This document shows positions 1-9,329 of a stretch of DNA of 64,000 bases, piece by piece. Made by a program: the position numbers and the translations under genes. The notes beneath the pieces are model-generated. The model was not told the origin of the DNA. It saw only the letters and a program-made list of their open reading frames with translations, and did not search any database. Each line of letters opens with the position of its first letter. Within the stretch, counting starts at the first letter, position 1. This DNA comes from Pseudoxanthomonas sp. SL93 (GTDB lineage: Bacteria; Pseudomonadota; Gammaproteobacteria; Xanthomonadales; Xanthomonadaceae): the NCBI RefSeq assembly GCF_026625825.1, contig NZ_CP113065.1:3525501-3589500 (forward strand). Reading direction: 5' to 3'.

Positions 1-332
1 TCCCGCACCTGCGGCAGATGGCCGCCACCGTGCGCGTGCAGCGCAGCGTGGACCATCACGCGCTGTCCGCGATCACCGCGCTGCGCGACGGCTCGCTGCA
101 CACGACGCCGGCCTATGAGGTATCGCCGATCGTCGACCGCATCGGCACCGGTGATGCCTTCGCTGCCGGTGTGCTGCACGGTGATCTCACCGGCATGCCG
201 GCGGCGGACGCGCTGCATTTCGGCGTGGCGGCGGCCTGCCTCAAGCATTCCATCCCCGGCGATTTCAATCTGGTGGGCGCGGCCGAAGTGCAGGCCTTCC
301 TTGGGGAAAACAGCTTGGACGTGAAGCGCTGA
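1..332 (+). CDS. kdgK: PfkB-family sugar kinase, C-terminal part (2-dehydro-3-deoxygluconokinase-like)
   Basis: Partial gene cut by the left edge; reading frame opens at base 3 and about 109 residues remain. The motif DRIGTGDAFAAG is the PfkB/ribokinase signature 2, with the catalytic Asp in GTGDAF acting as base for phosphoryl transfer from ATP to a sugar hydroxyl. The downstream text (AFAAGVLHG, then a Ser-Ile-Pro-Gly-Asp stretch) resembles 2-keto-3-deoxygluconate kinases, which make KDPG for the Entner-Doudoroff route. Substrate is an inference because the N-terminal sugar-binding half lies outside the window; another PfkB sugar kinase is possible. Confidence 0.75.
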   Translation, partial: PHLRQMAATVRVQRSVDHHALSAITALRDGSLHTTPAYEVSPIVDRIGTGDAFAAGVLHGDLTGMPAADALHFGVAAACLKHSIPGDFNLVGAAEVQAFLGENSLDVKR

Positions 333-343
333 GCGTCTCTGTC

Positions 344-392
344 TTTACGCAGTATTTACGGCGGCGGCGCGGGCCGGAATAGCGACTTTACG
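344..392 (+). promoter_or_regulatory. Candidate response-regulator site: three TTTACG direct repeats upstream of the porin-kdp operon
   Basis: TTTACG occurs at 344-349, 355-360 and 387-392. The first two start 11 bases apart, about one helical turn, the arrangement bound by OmpR/PhoB-family dimers such as KdpE. The site lies about 57-105 bases before the porin start. Assignment to KdpE is inference from position only. Confidence 0.35.
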
Positions 393-448
393 CGGGGGAA
401 GACCAGACTTTCGCGGTCGGCGGAACTCCTCCCGCCAGGATCGCATCC

Positions 449-1174
449 ATGTCTTTCTCGTCGTTCCACCCGCGCAGCGCGTCGCCTGCGCGTCCCGTCG
501 TTTCCGCGGTCGCCACCGGCCTGCTGCTGGCGGTGGCGTGCACCGCGCAGGCCGCGACCTTCAACGGTTCCGGCGCGCTCACCACCGACTATGTCTGGCG
601 CGGCACCTCCCAGACCCAGGGCGACCCGGCCGTGCAGGCCGGCTTCAAGGCCTCGGCCGTCAATGGTCTCTACGGCGCGGTGTGGGGCTCGAATGTCGAG
701 TTCGCACCGGAAACCAAGGCCAGCAGCGAAATCGACGTCACCGTCGGCTGGGGCGGCACGCTGACCGACGACTGGGCGCTCGACGTCAACCTGACCCACT
801 ACCGCTACCCGTCCACCACCGTCGACCTCGACTGGACCGAGGCCATCGGCACGCTGACCTGGAAGCAGAACTACTGGGCGCAGCTGGGCTACTCCACCGA
901 AGCATTGGCCACCGACGAAGCCGGCGCCTACGCGCAGCTCGGCGCGAAGCTTCCGCTGGGCGAACAGGTCCGCTTGGAAGCCGCTGCCGGCTACTACTGG
1001 CTGGAAGACGCCTACGACGACAGCTACACGCACGCACAGCTGGGCGCCGTGTGGGCATTCAGGGCCCCGTTCGAACTGCGCGTCACCGCGCACGCCACCG
1101 ACAGCAGCGCCAAGACGCTGTTCCCCGGGCTGGCGGGCTCGCGCGTGGAAGCAGCACTGCAAGCCGCGTTCTGA
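449..1174 (+). CDS. TorF-family putative outer-membrane porin
   Basis: 241 residues. The N-terminus has a basic region, a hydrophobic stretch and an Ala-X-Ala cleavage site (AQAA) near residue 30, so the protein is exported. The mature start (GALTTDYVWRGTSQTQGDPA) matches the TorF/TIGR02001 'SDY-x-RG-x-SQT-x-xxPA' pattern, followed by alternating beta-strand segments rich in Tyr, Trp and Thr and a terminal Phe, as expected for an outer-membrane beta-barrel. It ends 8 bases before kdpF with no terminator between, so it is likely transcribed with kdpFABC. A role in outer-membrane passage of K+ is inferred from this linkage, not shown. Confidence 0.75.
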   Translation: MSFSSFHPRSASPARPVVSAVATGLLLAVACTAQAATFNGSGALTTDYVWRGTSQTQGDPAVQAGFKASAVNGLYGAVWGSNVEFAPETKASSEIDVTVGWGGTLTDDWALDVNLTHYRYPSTTVDLDWTEAIGTLTWKQNYWAQLGYSTEALATDEAGAYAQLGAKLPLGEQVRLEAAAGYYWLEDAYDDSYTHAQLGAVWAFRAPFELRVTAHATDSSAKTLFPGLAGSRVEAALQAAF

Positions 1175-1182
1175 GCACCGCC

Positions 1183-1302
1183 ATGGTCACCGACTTCCTT
1201 CACCTGCTGCTGGCCCTGGTGGGCGTGCTCGCCGGCGCCGGCCTCCTGTTCCTGATGATCACGCGGCGTGCGCGCATGCCGATGGATGACTCCCATGACT
1301 GA
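1183..1302 (+). CDS. kdpF: KdpF-like small membrane subunit
   Basis: 39-residue peptide with one strongly hydrophobic segment (roughly residues 5-27) followed by a basic RRAR stretch, giving a single-span membrane peptide. It sits directly before kdpA, overlapping its start by 8 bases, which is where KdpF is encoded in other kdp operons; KdpF stabilises the KdpABC complex. It is longer than the 29-residue E. coli KdpF by an acidic C-terminal tail. Sequence identity to KdpF is weak at this length, so the call rests on position and topology. Confidence 0.6.
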   Translation: MVTDFLHLLLALVGVLAGAGLLFLMITRRARMPMDDSHD

Positions 1303-2998
1303 ATTCCTCCTCGTCTTTGCGCTGGCCATCGCGCTGGGTTGGCCACTGGGCCGCTACCTCGCCGCGGTGATGCGCGGTGCGCCGATGCGCGGCGACCGTC
1401 TGTTCGGGGTGATCGAGCGCCCCGTCTATCGCATGCTCGGCGTCGATCCGGCGCAGGGCATGGGCTGGAAGGCGTATGCGAAGGCCTTCCTGCTGAGCAA
1501 CCTGGTGCTGGGCCTGCTGGCCTGGGGCGTCTTCATGACCCAGGCCTGGTTGCCGCTAAACCCCAACGACGCGCCGAACATGCGCTGGGACCTGGCGCTG
1601 CACACCATGGTGTCGTTCCTCACCAACACCAACCAGCAGCACTATTCCGGCCAGGCGCAGCTGTCGTACCTGGCGCAGATGACGGGCATCGTCGGCCTGC
1701 AGGTGGTCACGCCGATGATGGGCCTGGCGTTGGTGGTGGCGACGTTGCGTGGGCTGTTCGGCGGGCGCGGCAAGGACGCTGTCGGCACCGCGGCGAACAA
1801 CGAACCCGACGTCGGCAACTACTGGGCCGACGTCATCCGCCCGGCCGTGCGCGTCATGCTGCCGCTGTGCCTGCTGTGGTCGCTGCTGCTGACCTGGCAG
1901 GGCGTGCCGTCGACGCTGCAGGGCGGGCCGGTCGCGACGCCGATCGATGCCTCGGCGCAGATGGCCGAACAGAAGATCCCGCTGGGCCCGGTCGCACCGA
2001 TGGTGGCCATCAAGCAACTGGGCACGAATGGCGGTGGCTGGTACGGCCCCAACAGCGCGGTGCCGCTGGAAAACCCCACGCCGTTCTCCAACCTGCTGGA
2101 AACGCTGGCCATCATCCTGATTCCGGTCAGCATCGCCTTCATGGTGGGCGGCTTCACCGGCCGCCGGAAGTTCACCGCGCTCGTTTTCGGCACCATGCTG
2201 ACGATGTCGCTGGTCTCGACGGGCGCGGCGCTCTGGTCCGAAAGCCTGTCCGGCAGCTCCGGCGACATCGCGCTGATGGAAGGCAAGGAAGTGCGCTTCG
2301 GCGCCGCGCCGTCCGCACTGTGGGCCGCCGTCACCACGCAGACATCGAACGGCTCCGTCAATTCCATGCACGACTCGCTGGCACCGCTGACCGGCCTGGT
2401 GACGCTCGGCAACATGCTGGTGAACGCCATCTGGGGCGGCATCGGCTGCGGCCTGCAGCAGTTCCTCGTCTACCTGCTGCTCAGCGTGTTCCTCGCCGGC
2501 CTGATGACCGGCCGCACGCCGGAACTGTTCGGCCGCAAGATCGAAGCGCACGAAGTGAAGCTGCTGGCCGCGCTGGTGCTGCTGCAGCCGCTGGCGCTGC
2601 TGGCCTTCACCGCCATCACGCTGGCCGTACCGTCGCTCACCGGCAACTCCAATCCGTCCTTCCATGGCATCAGCCAGGTGTTCTACGAGTACACCTCGGC
2701 GTTCGCCAACAACGGTTCCGGTTTCGAAGGGCTGGGCGATGCGACCTATTGGTGGAACCTCAGCACCACGCTGATGCTGCTGCTCGGCCGCTACCCGGCG
2801 CTGATCATCCCGCTGGCCATCGCCGCTTCGCTCGCGCGCAAGCGCGCCACGCCCGAAGGCCCCGGCACCCTCCAGGTGGAAACGCCGACCTTCGCGCTCA
2901 CCCTGATCGCCGTGGTCGTCATCCTGACCCTGCTGCAGTTCATGCCCGTGCTGGTCCTCGGCCCGATCGCCGACCACCTGGCCCTGAGCGCGCTCTGA
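1295..2998 (+). CDS. kdpA: Potassium-transporting ATPase potassium-binding subunit KdpA
   Basis: 567 residues, close to the usual 557-580. KdpA is the channel-like subunit of the high-affinity K+ pump KdpFABC in the inner membrane. The protein shows many hydrophobic spans and family-typical stretches: N-terminal [45 protein letters not shown] and [11 protein letters not shown], which contribute the four pore loops and selectivity filter. The start at MTEFLLVF is chosen over an upstream in-frame Met because it gives a normal N-terminus and an 8-base overlap with kdpF. Followed by kdpB after 10 bases. Confidence 0.97.
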   Translation: MTEFLLVFALAIALGWPLGRYLAAVMRGAPMRGDRLFGVIERPVYRMLGVDPAQGMGWKAYAKAFLLSNLVLGLLAWGVFMTQAWLPLNPNDAPNMRWDLALHTMVSFLTNTNQQHYSGQAQLSYLAQMTGIVGLQVVTPMMGLALVVATLRGLFGGRGKDAVGTAANNEPDVGNYWADVIRPAVRVMLPLCLLWSLLLTWQGVPSTLQGGPVATPIDASAQMAEQKIPLGPVAPMVAIKQLGTNGGGWYGPNSAVPLENPTPFSNLLETLAIILIPVSIAFMVGGFTGRRKFTALVFGTMLTMSLVSTGAALWSESLSGSSGDIALMEGKEVRFGAAPSALWAAVTTQTSNGSVNSMHDSLAPLTGLVTLGNMLVNAIWGGIGCGLQQFLVYLLLSVFLAGLMTGRTPELFGRKIEAHEVKLLAALVLLQPLALLAFTAITLAVPSLTGNSNPSFHGISQVFYEYTSAFANNGSGFEGLGDATYWWNLSTTLMLLLGRYPALIIPLAIAASLARKRATPEGPGTLQVETPTFALTLIAVVVILTLLQFMPVLVLGPIADHLALSAL

Positions 2999-3008
2999 GA
3001 ACATCGAC

Positions 3009-5072
3009 ATGACCCCTTCAACCGTTTCCCCGCGCCACGCCCGTGCAACGGCCCTGCTCGACCGCGCAGGTCTCCGCGCCGCCGTCTTCGGTGCCTTCAC
3101 CAAGCTGGCCCCGCAGCACGCCTTCAAGAACCCGGTCATGGCCGTGGTCTGGCTGGGCACGCTGCTCACCGCCGGCCTGACCCTGGCCGGCACCACCACG
3201 CCCGGCATCGGCTGGGCGGTGACCGCGTTGCTGTTCGTCACCGTGCTGTTCGCCAACTTCGCCGAAGCCATCGCCGAAGCGCGCGGCCGCGGCCAGGCCG
3301 CCTCGCTGCGGCGGGCCCGCAAGGACCTGGTCGCGCGTCGCGTCGACACGCCCCTCGGCGGTGCGGAACGGCGCATGCCCGCGGCGGACCTGAGGCCCGG
3401 CGACTACGTCATCGTCTCGGCGGGCGAACAGATTCCCGCCGACGGCGAGATCATCAGAGGGTTGGCGACGATCAACGAATCCGCGGTCACCGGCGAATCC
3501 GCCCCCGTGCTGCGCGAGGCCGGCACCGATCGCAGCGGCGTGATCGGCGGCACCAAGGTGCTGTCCGACGAGATCGTGGTGAAGATCACCGCCGAGCCCG
3601 GGCACAGCTTCCTCGACCGCATGATCGCGCTGGTCGAAGGCGCCAACCGGCAGAAGACGCCGAACGAGATCGCGCTGGGCCTGCTGCTCATGACGATGAC
3701 GCTGACGTTCCTGATCGTCGTGGTCACGCTGCCCTTCATCGCCGGTTTCGTCGGCGCGAAGCTCGACCCGCTGCTGCTCGTCGCGCTGCTGGTCTGCCTC
3801 ATCCCGACCACCATCGGCGGCCTGCTGCCGGCCATCGGCATCGCCGGCATGAACCGTGCGCTGGCCGCCAACGTGCTGGCCAAGTCGGGCAAGGCGGTGG
3901 AAGTGGCCGGCGATGTCGACGTGCTGCTGCTCGACAAGACCGGCACCATCACCCATGGCGACCGCCAGGCCACGCTGTTCCATCCCTTGGCCGGCATCGA
4001 CCGCGAGCAACTGCGCGATGCGGCCATGCTCGGCTCGTTGGCCGACCCCACGCCCGAGGGCAAGTCGATCGTGAAGCTGGCGCGCGAGCAGGGCGCCACG
4101 CTGGCCGATCCCGAACGTGCGCAGTTCGTCGCCTTCACCGCGCAGACCCGCATGTCCGGCGTGGACCTGCCGGACGATGGCCGCGGCCACGCGCGCGTCA
4201 TCCGCAAGGGTGCGTCGGACGCGATCCTCGCGCACGTGAAGGCGGGCGGCGGCAGCGCGCCGGCCGAACTCACCGCCCGCGTCGAGCAGGTCGCCCGCAA
4301 CGGTGCTACGCCGCTGGTGGTCAGCGACGGCAACCACGTGCTCGGCGTGGTCGAACTCTCCGACGTGGTCAAGCACGGCATCAAGGAGAAGTTCGCCCAC
4401 ATGCGCGCCATGGGCATCCGCACGGTGATGATCACCGGCGACAACCCGCTGACCGCCGCCGCCATCGCCGCCGAAGCCGGCGTGGACGACTACATCGCCG
4501 AGGCGCGTCCCGAGGACAAGCTGGCGCGCATCCGCCAGGAACAGGCCGGCGGCCGCCTGGTCGCCATGGTCGGCGACGGCACCAACGACGCCCCCGCGCT
4601 GGCGCAGGCCGACGTCGGCCTGGCGATGAACTCCGGCACGCAGGCGGCGAAGGAGGCCGGCAACATGGTCGACCTGGACTCCGATCCGGCCAAGTTGCTG
4701 GAGGTGGTGGAAGTCGGCAAGCAGCAGCTGATCACGCGTGGCGCGCTGACCACGTTTTCGCTGGCCAACGACGTGTCGAAGTATTTCGCGATCCTGCCGG
4801 CGCTGTTCGCCGCCGCCATCCCGTCGATGAGCGCGCTCGACGTGATGCAGCTGTCCAGCCCGACGAACGCGGTGCTGGCCGCGTTGATCTTCAACGCCAT
4901 CATCATCCCGCTGCTGATCCCGCTGGCGTTGCGCGGCGTGCGCTTCCGCCCGGCCGGCGCCACCGCGCTGCTGCGCCGGAACATGCTGGTCTACGGCGTG
5001 GGCGGCGTGCTGCTGCCGTTCGCCGCGATCAAGCTCATCGACCTGTTGCTGGCCGCCGTCATTGGCGCCTGA
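3009..5072 (+). CDS. kdpB: Potassium-transporting ATPase ATP-binding subunit KdpB
   Basis: 687 residues; P-type ATPase of class IA that energises K+ uptake through KdpA. Visible motifs: actuator-domain TGES (in AVTGESAPV), the phosphorylation site DKTGTIT with Asp309, [11 protein letters not shown], and the hinge [10 protein letters not shown]. Hydrophobic hairpins flank the actuator domain and at least three more lie at the C-terminus. A Ser just after TGES (TGESAP) is the one regulated by phosphorylation in E. coli KdpB (Ser162); conservation of control is inferred. Middle gene of kdpFABC. Confidence 0.98.
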   Translation: MTPSTVSPRHARATALLDRAGLRAAVFGAFTKLAPQHAFKNPVMAVVWLGTLLTAGLTLAGTTTPGIGWAVTALLFVTVLFANFAEAIAEARGRGQAASLRRARKDLVARRVDTPLGGAERRMPAADLRPGDYVIVSAGEQIPADGEIIRGLATINESAVTGESAPVLREAGTDRSGVIGGTKVLSDEIVVKITAEPGHSFLDRMIALVEGANRQKTPNEIALGLLLMTMTLTFLIVVVTLPFIAGFVGAKLDPLLLVALLVCLIPTTIGGLLPAIGIAGMNRALAANVLAKSGKAVEVAGDVDVLLLDKTGTITHGDRQATLFHPLAGIDREQLRDAAMLGSLADPTPEGKSIVKLAREQGATLADPERAQFVAFTAQTRMSGVDLPDDGRGHARVIRKGASDAILAHVKAGGGSAPAELTARVEQVARNGATPLVVSDGNHVLGVVELSDVVKHGIKEKFAHMRAMGIRTVMITGDNPLTAAAIAAEAGVDDYIAEARPEDKLARIRQEQAGGRLVAMVGDGTNDAPALAQADVGLAMNSGTQAAKEAGNMVDLDSDPAKLLEVVEVGKQQLITRGALTTFSLANDVSKYFAILPALFAAAIPSMSALDVMQLSSPTNAVLAALIFNAIIIPLLIPLALRGVRFRPAGATALLRRNMLVYGVGGVLLPFAAIKLIDLLLAAVIGA

Positions 5073-5081
5073 GGAACTCCC

Positions 5082-5663
5082 ATGAACGTTTCAACGACTG
5101 CTTCCACCCCGGTATGGCGCGCCTCGCTGGTGCTGGCGCTGGTCACGCTGCTCGGCTTCGGCCTGCTGTACTCGCTGGCCGGCACCGGCCTGGGCCGCAT
5201 GCTGTTCCCGCACCAGGCCACCGGCAGCCTGATCGAACGCGAGGGCAGGGTGGTCGGCTCGTCGCTGGTCGCCCAGCCGTTCGCCGATGACCGCTACTTC
5301 CAGTCGCGCCCGTCCGCCGCAAGCTACGACGTGATGGCGCTGGCCGGCAGCAACCAGGCCCGCACGAATCCGGATCTGCGCCGCCGCATCGACGAGGCAC
5401 GCGCCGCCGTCGCCGCACGCGAGGGGGTGGCGCCGGCCGACGTGCCCGGCGACCTGGTCACCCAGTCCGGCGGCGGCATTGATCCGCACCTGTCGCCGGC
5501 GGCGGTGCGCATCCAGATCGCCCGCGTCGCGCGTGCGCGCGGCATCGAGGCGGCGGAAGTCGAACGCCTCGTCGCCGCGCATACCGAGGCTCCGCAGTTC
5601 GGCGTGCTGGGCGCGCCGCGGATCAACGTGCTGGAACTGAATCTGGCGCTGGATGCGCGCTGA
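5082..5663 (+). CDS. kdpC: Potassium-transporting ATPase subunit KdpC
   Basis: 193 residues, normal for KdpC. One N-terminal transmembrane helix (about residues 14-36) is followed by a periplasmic domain with the family signatures GSLI, FQSRPSAA.YD and SGSGxDPHLSP-like text (here SGGGIDPHLSPAA). KdpC is thought to help K+ loading of the KdpA pore entrance. It lies 9 bases after kdpB. Downstream the operon meets the repeat-rich spacer rather than running directly into kdpD. Confidence 0.97.
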   Translation: MNVSTTASTPVWRASLVLALVTLLGFGLLYSLAGTGLGRMLFPHQATGSLIEREGRVVGSSLVAQPFADDRYFQSRPSAASYDVMALAGSNQARTNPDLRRRIDEARAAVAAREGVAPADVPGDLVTQSGGGIDPHLSPAAVRIQIARVARARGIEAAEVERLVAAHTEAPQFGVLGAPRINVLELNLALDAR

Positions 5664-5682
5664 TCCGCGCGAGGGGATGGCG

Positions 5683-5746
5683 GTGGGAGCGACGTAGGTC
5701 GCGACGACATCGTCGCAGAATCCCTCGCGACTTGCGTCGCTCCCAC
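5683..5746. repeat. REP-like palindrome, GTGGGAGCGAC family, copy 1
   Basis: Left arm GTGGGAGCGACGTAGGTCGC and right arm ending GCGACTTGCGTCGCTCCCAC are inverted copies around a short centre. Similar elements are at 27038-27123, 56591-56691 and 61041-61104. All four are intergenic. It lies 19 bases after the kdpC stop and may also limit read-through or protect the 3' end of the kdp message. Confidence 0.8.
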
Positions 5747-5782
5747 AGAGCGGGTTTCGTGTTTTGACCCGCTGCAGCCTGC

Positions 5783-5815
5783 GTAGCCCGGATAAGGCCA
5801 GCGGCCGCCTCCGGG
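5783..5815. repeat. Second REP-like element (GTAGCCCGGATAAGGCC type)
   Basis: The stretch GTAGCCCGGATAAGGCC followed by GGCCGCCTCCGGG resembles the classic enterobacterial-type REP pattern (GTAG-CCGGATAAGGC ... GCCGCATCCGGC). A further inverted CCCGGGCTGCG follows near 5863, so the two may form a larger hairpin. No gene is seen between 5747 and 5927. Confidence 0.5.
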
Positions 5816-5927
5816 GGACCGGGGTGCCGACAGGTCCCGGTGCCCCGGGGGTGCTGTGCTTGCCCGGGCTGCGCCGCTCCACGCAAGTGGAGAGAAGGTG
5901 TTTCGTGGCGATGTGGATCGGCAGTTT

Positions 5928-6129
5928 CCCTCTCCCCGCCTGCGGGGAGAGGGTGCCGAAGGCGGGTGAGGGGGTGGACGGAGCCGCGGTCGTTGGCATT
6001 GCAAGGCGGATCGAGTGTCGGGAAACGACACGCACGCACGTGGAGATGCTTCGTGACCGCACAGATCCCAGCCTCCGCTCGCCCCTCATCCGCCCGCTGG
6101 GCACCTTCTCCCCACAGGCGGGGAGAAGG
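5928..6129. repeat. Pair of long inverted repeats, each internally palindromic
   Basis: Left unit 5928-5974 and right unit 6082-6129 are inverted near-copies. Each contains a self-complementary core (CCTCTCCCCGCC/GGGGAGAGG type) plus a G/C-rich tail ending GGGTGAGGGG on the inner side. The 107 bases between them hold no convincing gene. The design is the same as the pair around the DUF559 gene at 42239-42683: palindromic core outside, GTGAGGGG tail pointing inward. Confidence 0.75.
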
Positions 6130-6160
6130 CATGGGTGTGCTTGCTACGAGCAAGGGTGAT

Positions 6161-6595
6161 GCGACGAGGAGAATCGCCCTGCTTGCGAGCTTCTTCGGTG
6201 AGACAACACAGGAAGAACCCTCGCGCGTGAACCAGAAAGGTGTGGCATCGAGGCAGAAAGGTGAGGTGACGGAGCAGATTTCCCTGGCGTCGAGGTTCAA
6301 AGCGTCGGCGACGAGGAAAATTTCCTCGCTCGCGGACCAGAAAGGTGCGGCATCGAGGCGGATATGTGAGACGACGAGGCATATTTCTGCCCACGCAACG
6401 TTTTCGGGTGAGTTGACGAGGAAAAAAAGCCCGCCACCGAACCAGAAAGGTGCGACGCCGAGGCAGATAGGTGAGACGACGAAGCACGAAGGTTCTTCAT
6501 GGAACATGAAAGCCTCACGGCCAAGGAAAATTGCCTTGACGTCGGGGAAAATTTCCTCGGCGGCGATGTCCGGCGCCAAGGGGCGAAGGCGCTGA
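6161..6595. repeat. 21-bp-phased minisatellite with a 105-bp higher-order unit
   Basis: Three units start with ACCAGAAAGGTG at 6231, 6336 and 6441, exactly 105 bases apart. Read in frame from 6161 on the plus strand the sequence is heptads, five per unit (for example xxxQKGA, ASRxxxE, xTRKISx). The minus strand is also open through it and gives heptads such as APFWFxx and xxICLVV; that frame runs from 6657 into the REP region. Base composition is A/G-rich on the plus strand, unlike neighbouring genes. Neither strand shows a ribosome site with a recognisable protein, so I treat it as a repeat and not a gene. Part of it may carry the kdpD promoter. Confidence 0.7.
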
Positions 6596-6683
6596 TGCCA
6601 ACGGCGGCTCCCGGGTCGCGACGGACGTCGCTCGCCCGCCTGCGTTTCTGTTTTCACATAACAGTTGAGAGCACACTATCCCC

Positions 6684-9329
6684 ATGACCGACCCCCGCCA
6701 TCGCCAGGCCGATGCCCTGATCGACCATCTGCAGCGCGAGCAGGGCGGGCGGCTGACGATCTTCCTGGGCGCGGCGCCGGGGGTGGGCAAGACCTACACC
6801 ATGCTGTCGCGCGCGCGCGAACTGCGCCGCCAGGGCCGTGACGTGGTGGTGGGCATCGTGGAGACGCACGGCCGGGGCGAGACCGCCGCGCTGACCGAAG
6901 GGTTGGACATCCTGCCCCGCAAGCGCGTGGCCTACCAAGGCCGCTGGCTGGAAGAGATGGACCTGGACGCGCTGCTCGCGCGCCGCCCGCAGGTCGCGCT
7001 GGTGGACGAGCTGGCGCATCGCAACGCCCCCGGCAGCCGCCACGAGCGCCGCTGGCAGGACGTGATCGAACTGCTCGACGCCGGCATCGACGTGCACACC
7101 ACGATCAACATCCAGCACCTCGAAAGCCTCAATGATGTCGTCCACCGGATCACCGGCGTGCGCGTCAGCGAAACCGTGCCGGACGCCGTGTTTGATCGCC
7201 TGCGCGACATCGTGCTGGTGGACCTGCCACCGCGCGAGCTGATCGAACGGCTGCACCAGGGCAAGGTCTACCTGCCGGAACAGGCCTCGCAGGCGCTGCA
7301 GGCGTTCTTTTCGCCGTCCAACCTGATCGCGCTGCGCGAACTGGCCATGCAGACCGCGGCCGACCGCGTCGACGCCGACCTGCGCGAAGACCAGGCGGCA
7401 CGCGGCCTGCCCGGCATGCCGCTGCGGCGGCGTGTGCTGGTGGCGATCGACGGCCGTGGCCAGTCCGAATACCTGGTGCGCGCCGCGCGCCGCATCGCCG
7501 AACGCCGCGATGCGCCGTGGAGCGTGGTGACGGTGCAGGTCTCCGATGCCGTGGACGAGGCCCGCCAGCGCGAGATCGACCAGGCATTCGCGCTGGCGCG
7601 CCGGCTGGGTGCGGACACCGATGTGCTGCGCGGCACGCGCATCGCCGATGCGCTGCTCGACCACGCCACCCAGGGCGGCGTTTCCACGCTGGTACTGGGG
7701 CGCACGCGCGAGCGGCCGGTGGCGCGCATGTTCAACCGCACGCTGACCCAGCAGCTGCTGCAACGCGGCGCGCACTACGAACTGGTCATCATCAGCACCC
7801 CGGAGGCGCGTGCGCGCTCGCGTCGCGGCGGGGCCCGCCTGTCGGAGCTGCTGGGCCGGCACGACCTGGCCTTCGCCGCGGTGGCCTCGGTGCTGGCCGT
7901 CGGCGTGGCCGCGCTGGCCGAACGCTGGGTGGGGCTGGACGACCTGTCGATGGTGTTCATCGTGGCGGTGGTGCTGGTGGCCGCGCGCACGCGCATGACC
8001 GCCGCGGTGGTGGCCGCGCTGCTGAGCTTCCTGGCCTACAACTTCTTCTTCATCGAGCCGCGCTTCACCTTCAACATCGGCGCGCGCCAGGGCGTGACCA
8101 CGGTGTTCCTGTTCCTGGTGGCCGCGCTGGTCGCCGGGCGCCTGGCCTCGCGGCTGCGCATGCAGGTGGTCGCGTTGCGCGCGGCGAACGCGCAGGCCAT
8201 CGCGCTGCAGGCGCTGGCCCGCGACCTGGCCGGCGCGGCGGACCTGGGCCAGGTGCTGGCCGCGGGTCGCAAGGCGCTGGCGCGCGCGTTGTCCGCCGAG
8301 GCGTGGCTGCGCGTGCAGGGGCGTGAGGCGCCGGATGGCATCGCGCTGAGCGAGATCGACCGCGCCGCGGCCGACTGGGCGCAGCAGCATGGCCAGCCCA
8401 CCGGGCGCCACACCGACACGCTGGCCGGCGCGGGACGCTGGTTCCTGCCGCTGCGGGGCGATCGGGGCAGCCTGGGGGTGCTGGGCCTGCGCTTCGACGA
8501 CGACGTGCGCCTGCTGCCGGAGCAGCGCCGCCTGGCCGAGGCGATGGCCGACGACATCGCCCAGGCGGTCGTGCGCACGCGGCTGGTGGCCGAACTGGAA
8601 GACGCGCGCGTCGGGGGCGAGACCGAGCGCCTGCGATCGGCGCTGCTGTCGTCGGTCTCGCACGACCTGCGCTCGCCATTGGCCTCGATGATCGGCTCGG
8701 CCAGCAGCCTGGCCAGTTACTGGGACGCGATGGGCGGCGACGACCGGCGCGCGCTGCTGGACACCATCCAGCAGGAAGGCGAGCGGCTGGACCGCTACAT
8801 CCAGAACCTGCTCGACATGACGCGGCTGGGCCACAGCGGCCTCACCCTCAACCGCGACTGGATCGGCGTGGACGAACTGCTGGGCTCGGCGGTATCGCGC
8901 CTGCAGCGTTACCAGCCGGACGTACGCGTGCAGACCACGGTCGCCGCGGACGTGCCGGCGATCTGGGTGCACCCGGCGCTGATCGAGCAGGCGGTGTTCA
9001 ACGTGCTGGAGAACGCGGCGAAGTTCTCGCCGCCCGGCGAACCGGTGCAGCTCGACGCGAAGCTCGTCGATGGTGCGCTGCGCATCGATGTGCGCGACCG
9101 TGGCCCGGGCATTCCGGAAGAGGAACGCGCGCGCATCTTCGACATGTTCTACAGCGTGGAACGTGGCGACCGCGGCCGCCACGGCACCGGGCTTGGCCTG
9201 GCGATCTGCCAGGGCATGGTGGGCGCGCATGGCGGCAGCGTGCAGGCGCTGCCGGGGCTGGATGGCCGCGGCACGGTGATCCGGATTACCCTGCCGCTGC
9301 TGACGCCCACGCCGCAGGAACCGGTTTGA
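6684..9329 (+). CDS. kdpD: Sensor histidine kinase KdpD
   Basis: 881 residues, matching the usual ~890. Order: N-terminal KdpD domain with Walker A GAAPGVGKT (about residues 28-36), a universal-stress-protein-like domain (about 245-365), four closely spaced membrane helices (about 390-490), a GAF-like region, then the HisKA domain with phospho-acceptor His660 in SVSHDLRSPLAS and an HATPase domain with NVLENAAKFSP and GTGLGLAICQGMVGAHGG. KdpD senses K+ limitation and phosphorylates KdpE, which activates kdpFABC. The stop overlaps the kdpE start by four bases. It is separated from kdpC by a repeat-filled kilobase, so it may have its own promoter. Confidence 0.97.
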   Translation: MTDPRHRQADALIDHLQREQGGRLTIFLGAAPGVGKTYTMLSRARELRRQGRDVVVGIVETHGRGETAALTEGLDILPRKRVAYQGRWLEEMDLDALLARRPQVALVDELAHRNAPGSRHERRWQDVIELLDAGIDVHTTINIQHLESLNDVVHRITGVRVSETVPDAVFDRLRDIVLVDLPPRELIERLHQGKVYLPEQASQALQAFFSPSNLIALRELAMQTAADRVDADLREDQAARGLPGMPLRRRVLVAIDGRGQSEYLVRAARRIAERRDAPWSVVTVQVSDAVDEARQREIDQAFALARRLGADTDVLRGTRIADALLDHATQGGVSTLVLGRTRERPVARMFNRTLTQQLLQRGAHYELVIISTPEARARSRRGGARLSELLGRHDLAFAAVASVLAVGVAALAERWVGLDDLSMVFIVAVVLVAARTRMTAAVVAALLSFLAYNFFFIEPRFTFNIGARQGVTTVFLFLVAALVAGRLASRLRMQVVALRAANAQAIALQALARDLAGAADLGQVLAAGRKALARALSAEAWLRVQGREAPDGIALSEIDRAAADWAQQHGQPTGRHTDTLAGAGRWFLPLRGDRGSLGVLGLRFDDDVRLLPEQRRLAEAMADDIAQAVVRTRLVAELEDARVGGETERLRSALLSSVSHDLRSPLASMIGSASSLASYWDAMGGDDRRALLDTIQQEGERLDRYIQNLLDMTRLGHSGLTLNRDWIGVDELLGSAVSRLQRYQPDVRVQTTVAADVPAIWVHPALIEQAVFNVLENAAKFSPPGEPVQLDAKLVDGALRIDVRDRGPGIPEEERARIFDMFYSVERGDRGRHGTGLGLAICQGMVGAHGGSVQALPGLDGRGTVIRITLPLLTPTPQEPV

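Noticed and set aside
1556..3376. 606-codon open frame on the minus strand across kdpA and kdpB
   Set aside because: Spans two unmistakable kdp genes in antisense and is Arg/Gln/His-rich low complexity.
6161..6595. Possible CRISPR array
   Set aside because: Units are contiguous and degenerate with no unique spacers, and no cas genes occur in the window.
5623..6657. 344-codon minus-strand frame through the kdpC-kdpD gap
   Set aside because: Mostly minisatellite and REP sequence and runs into kdpC; no ribosome site or known domain. Kept as a repeat, not a gene.
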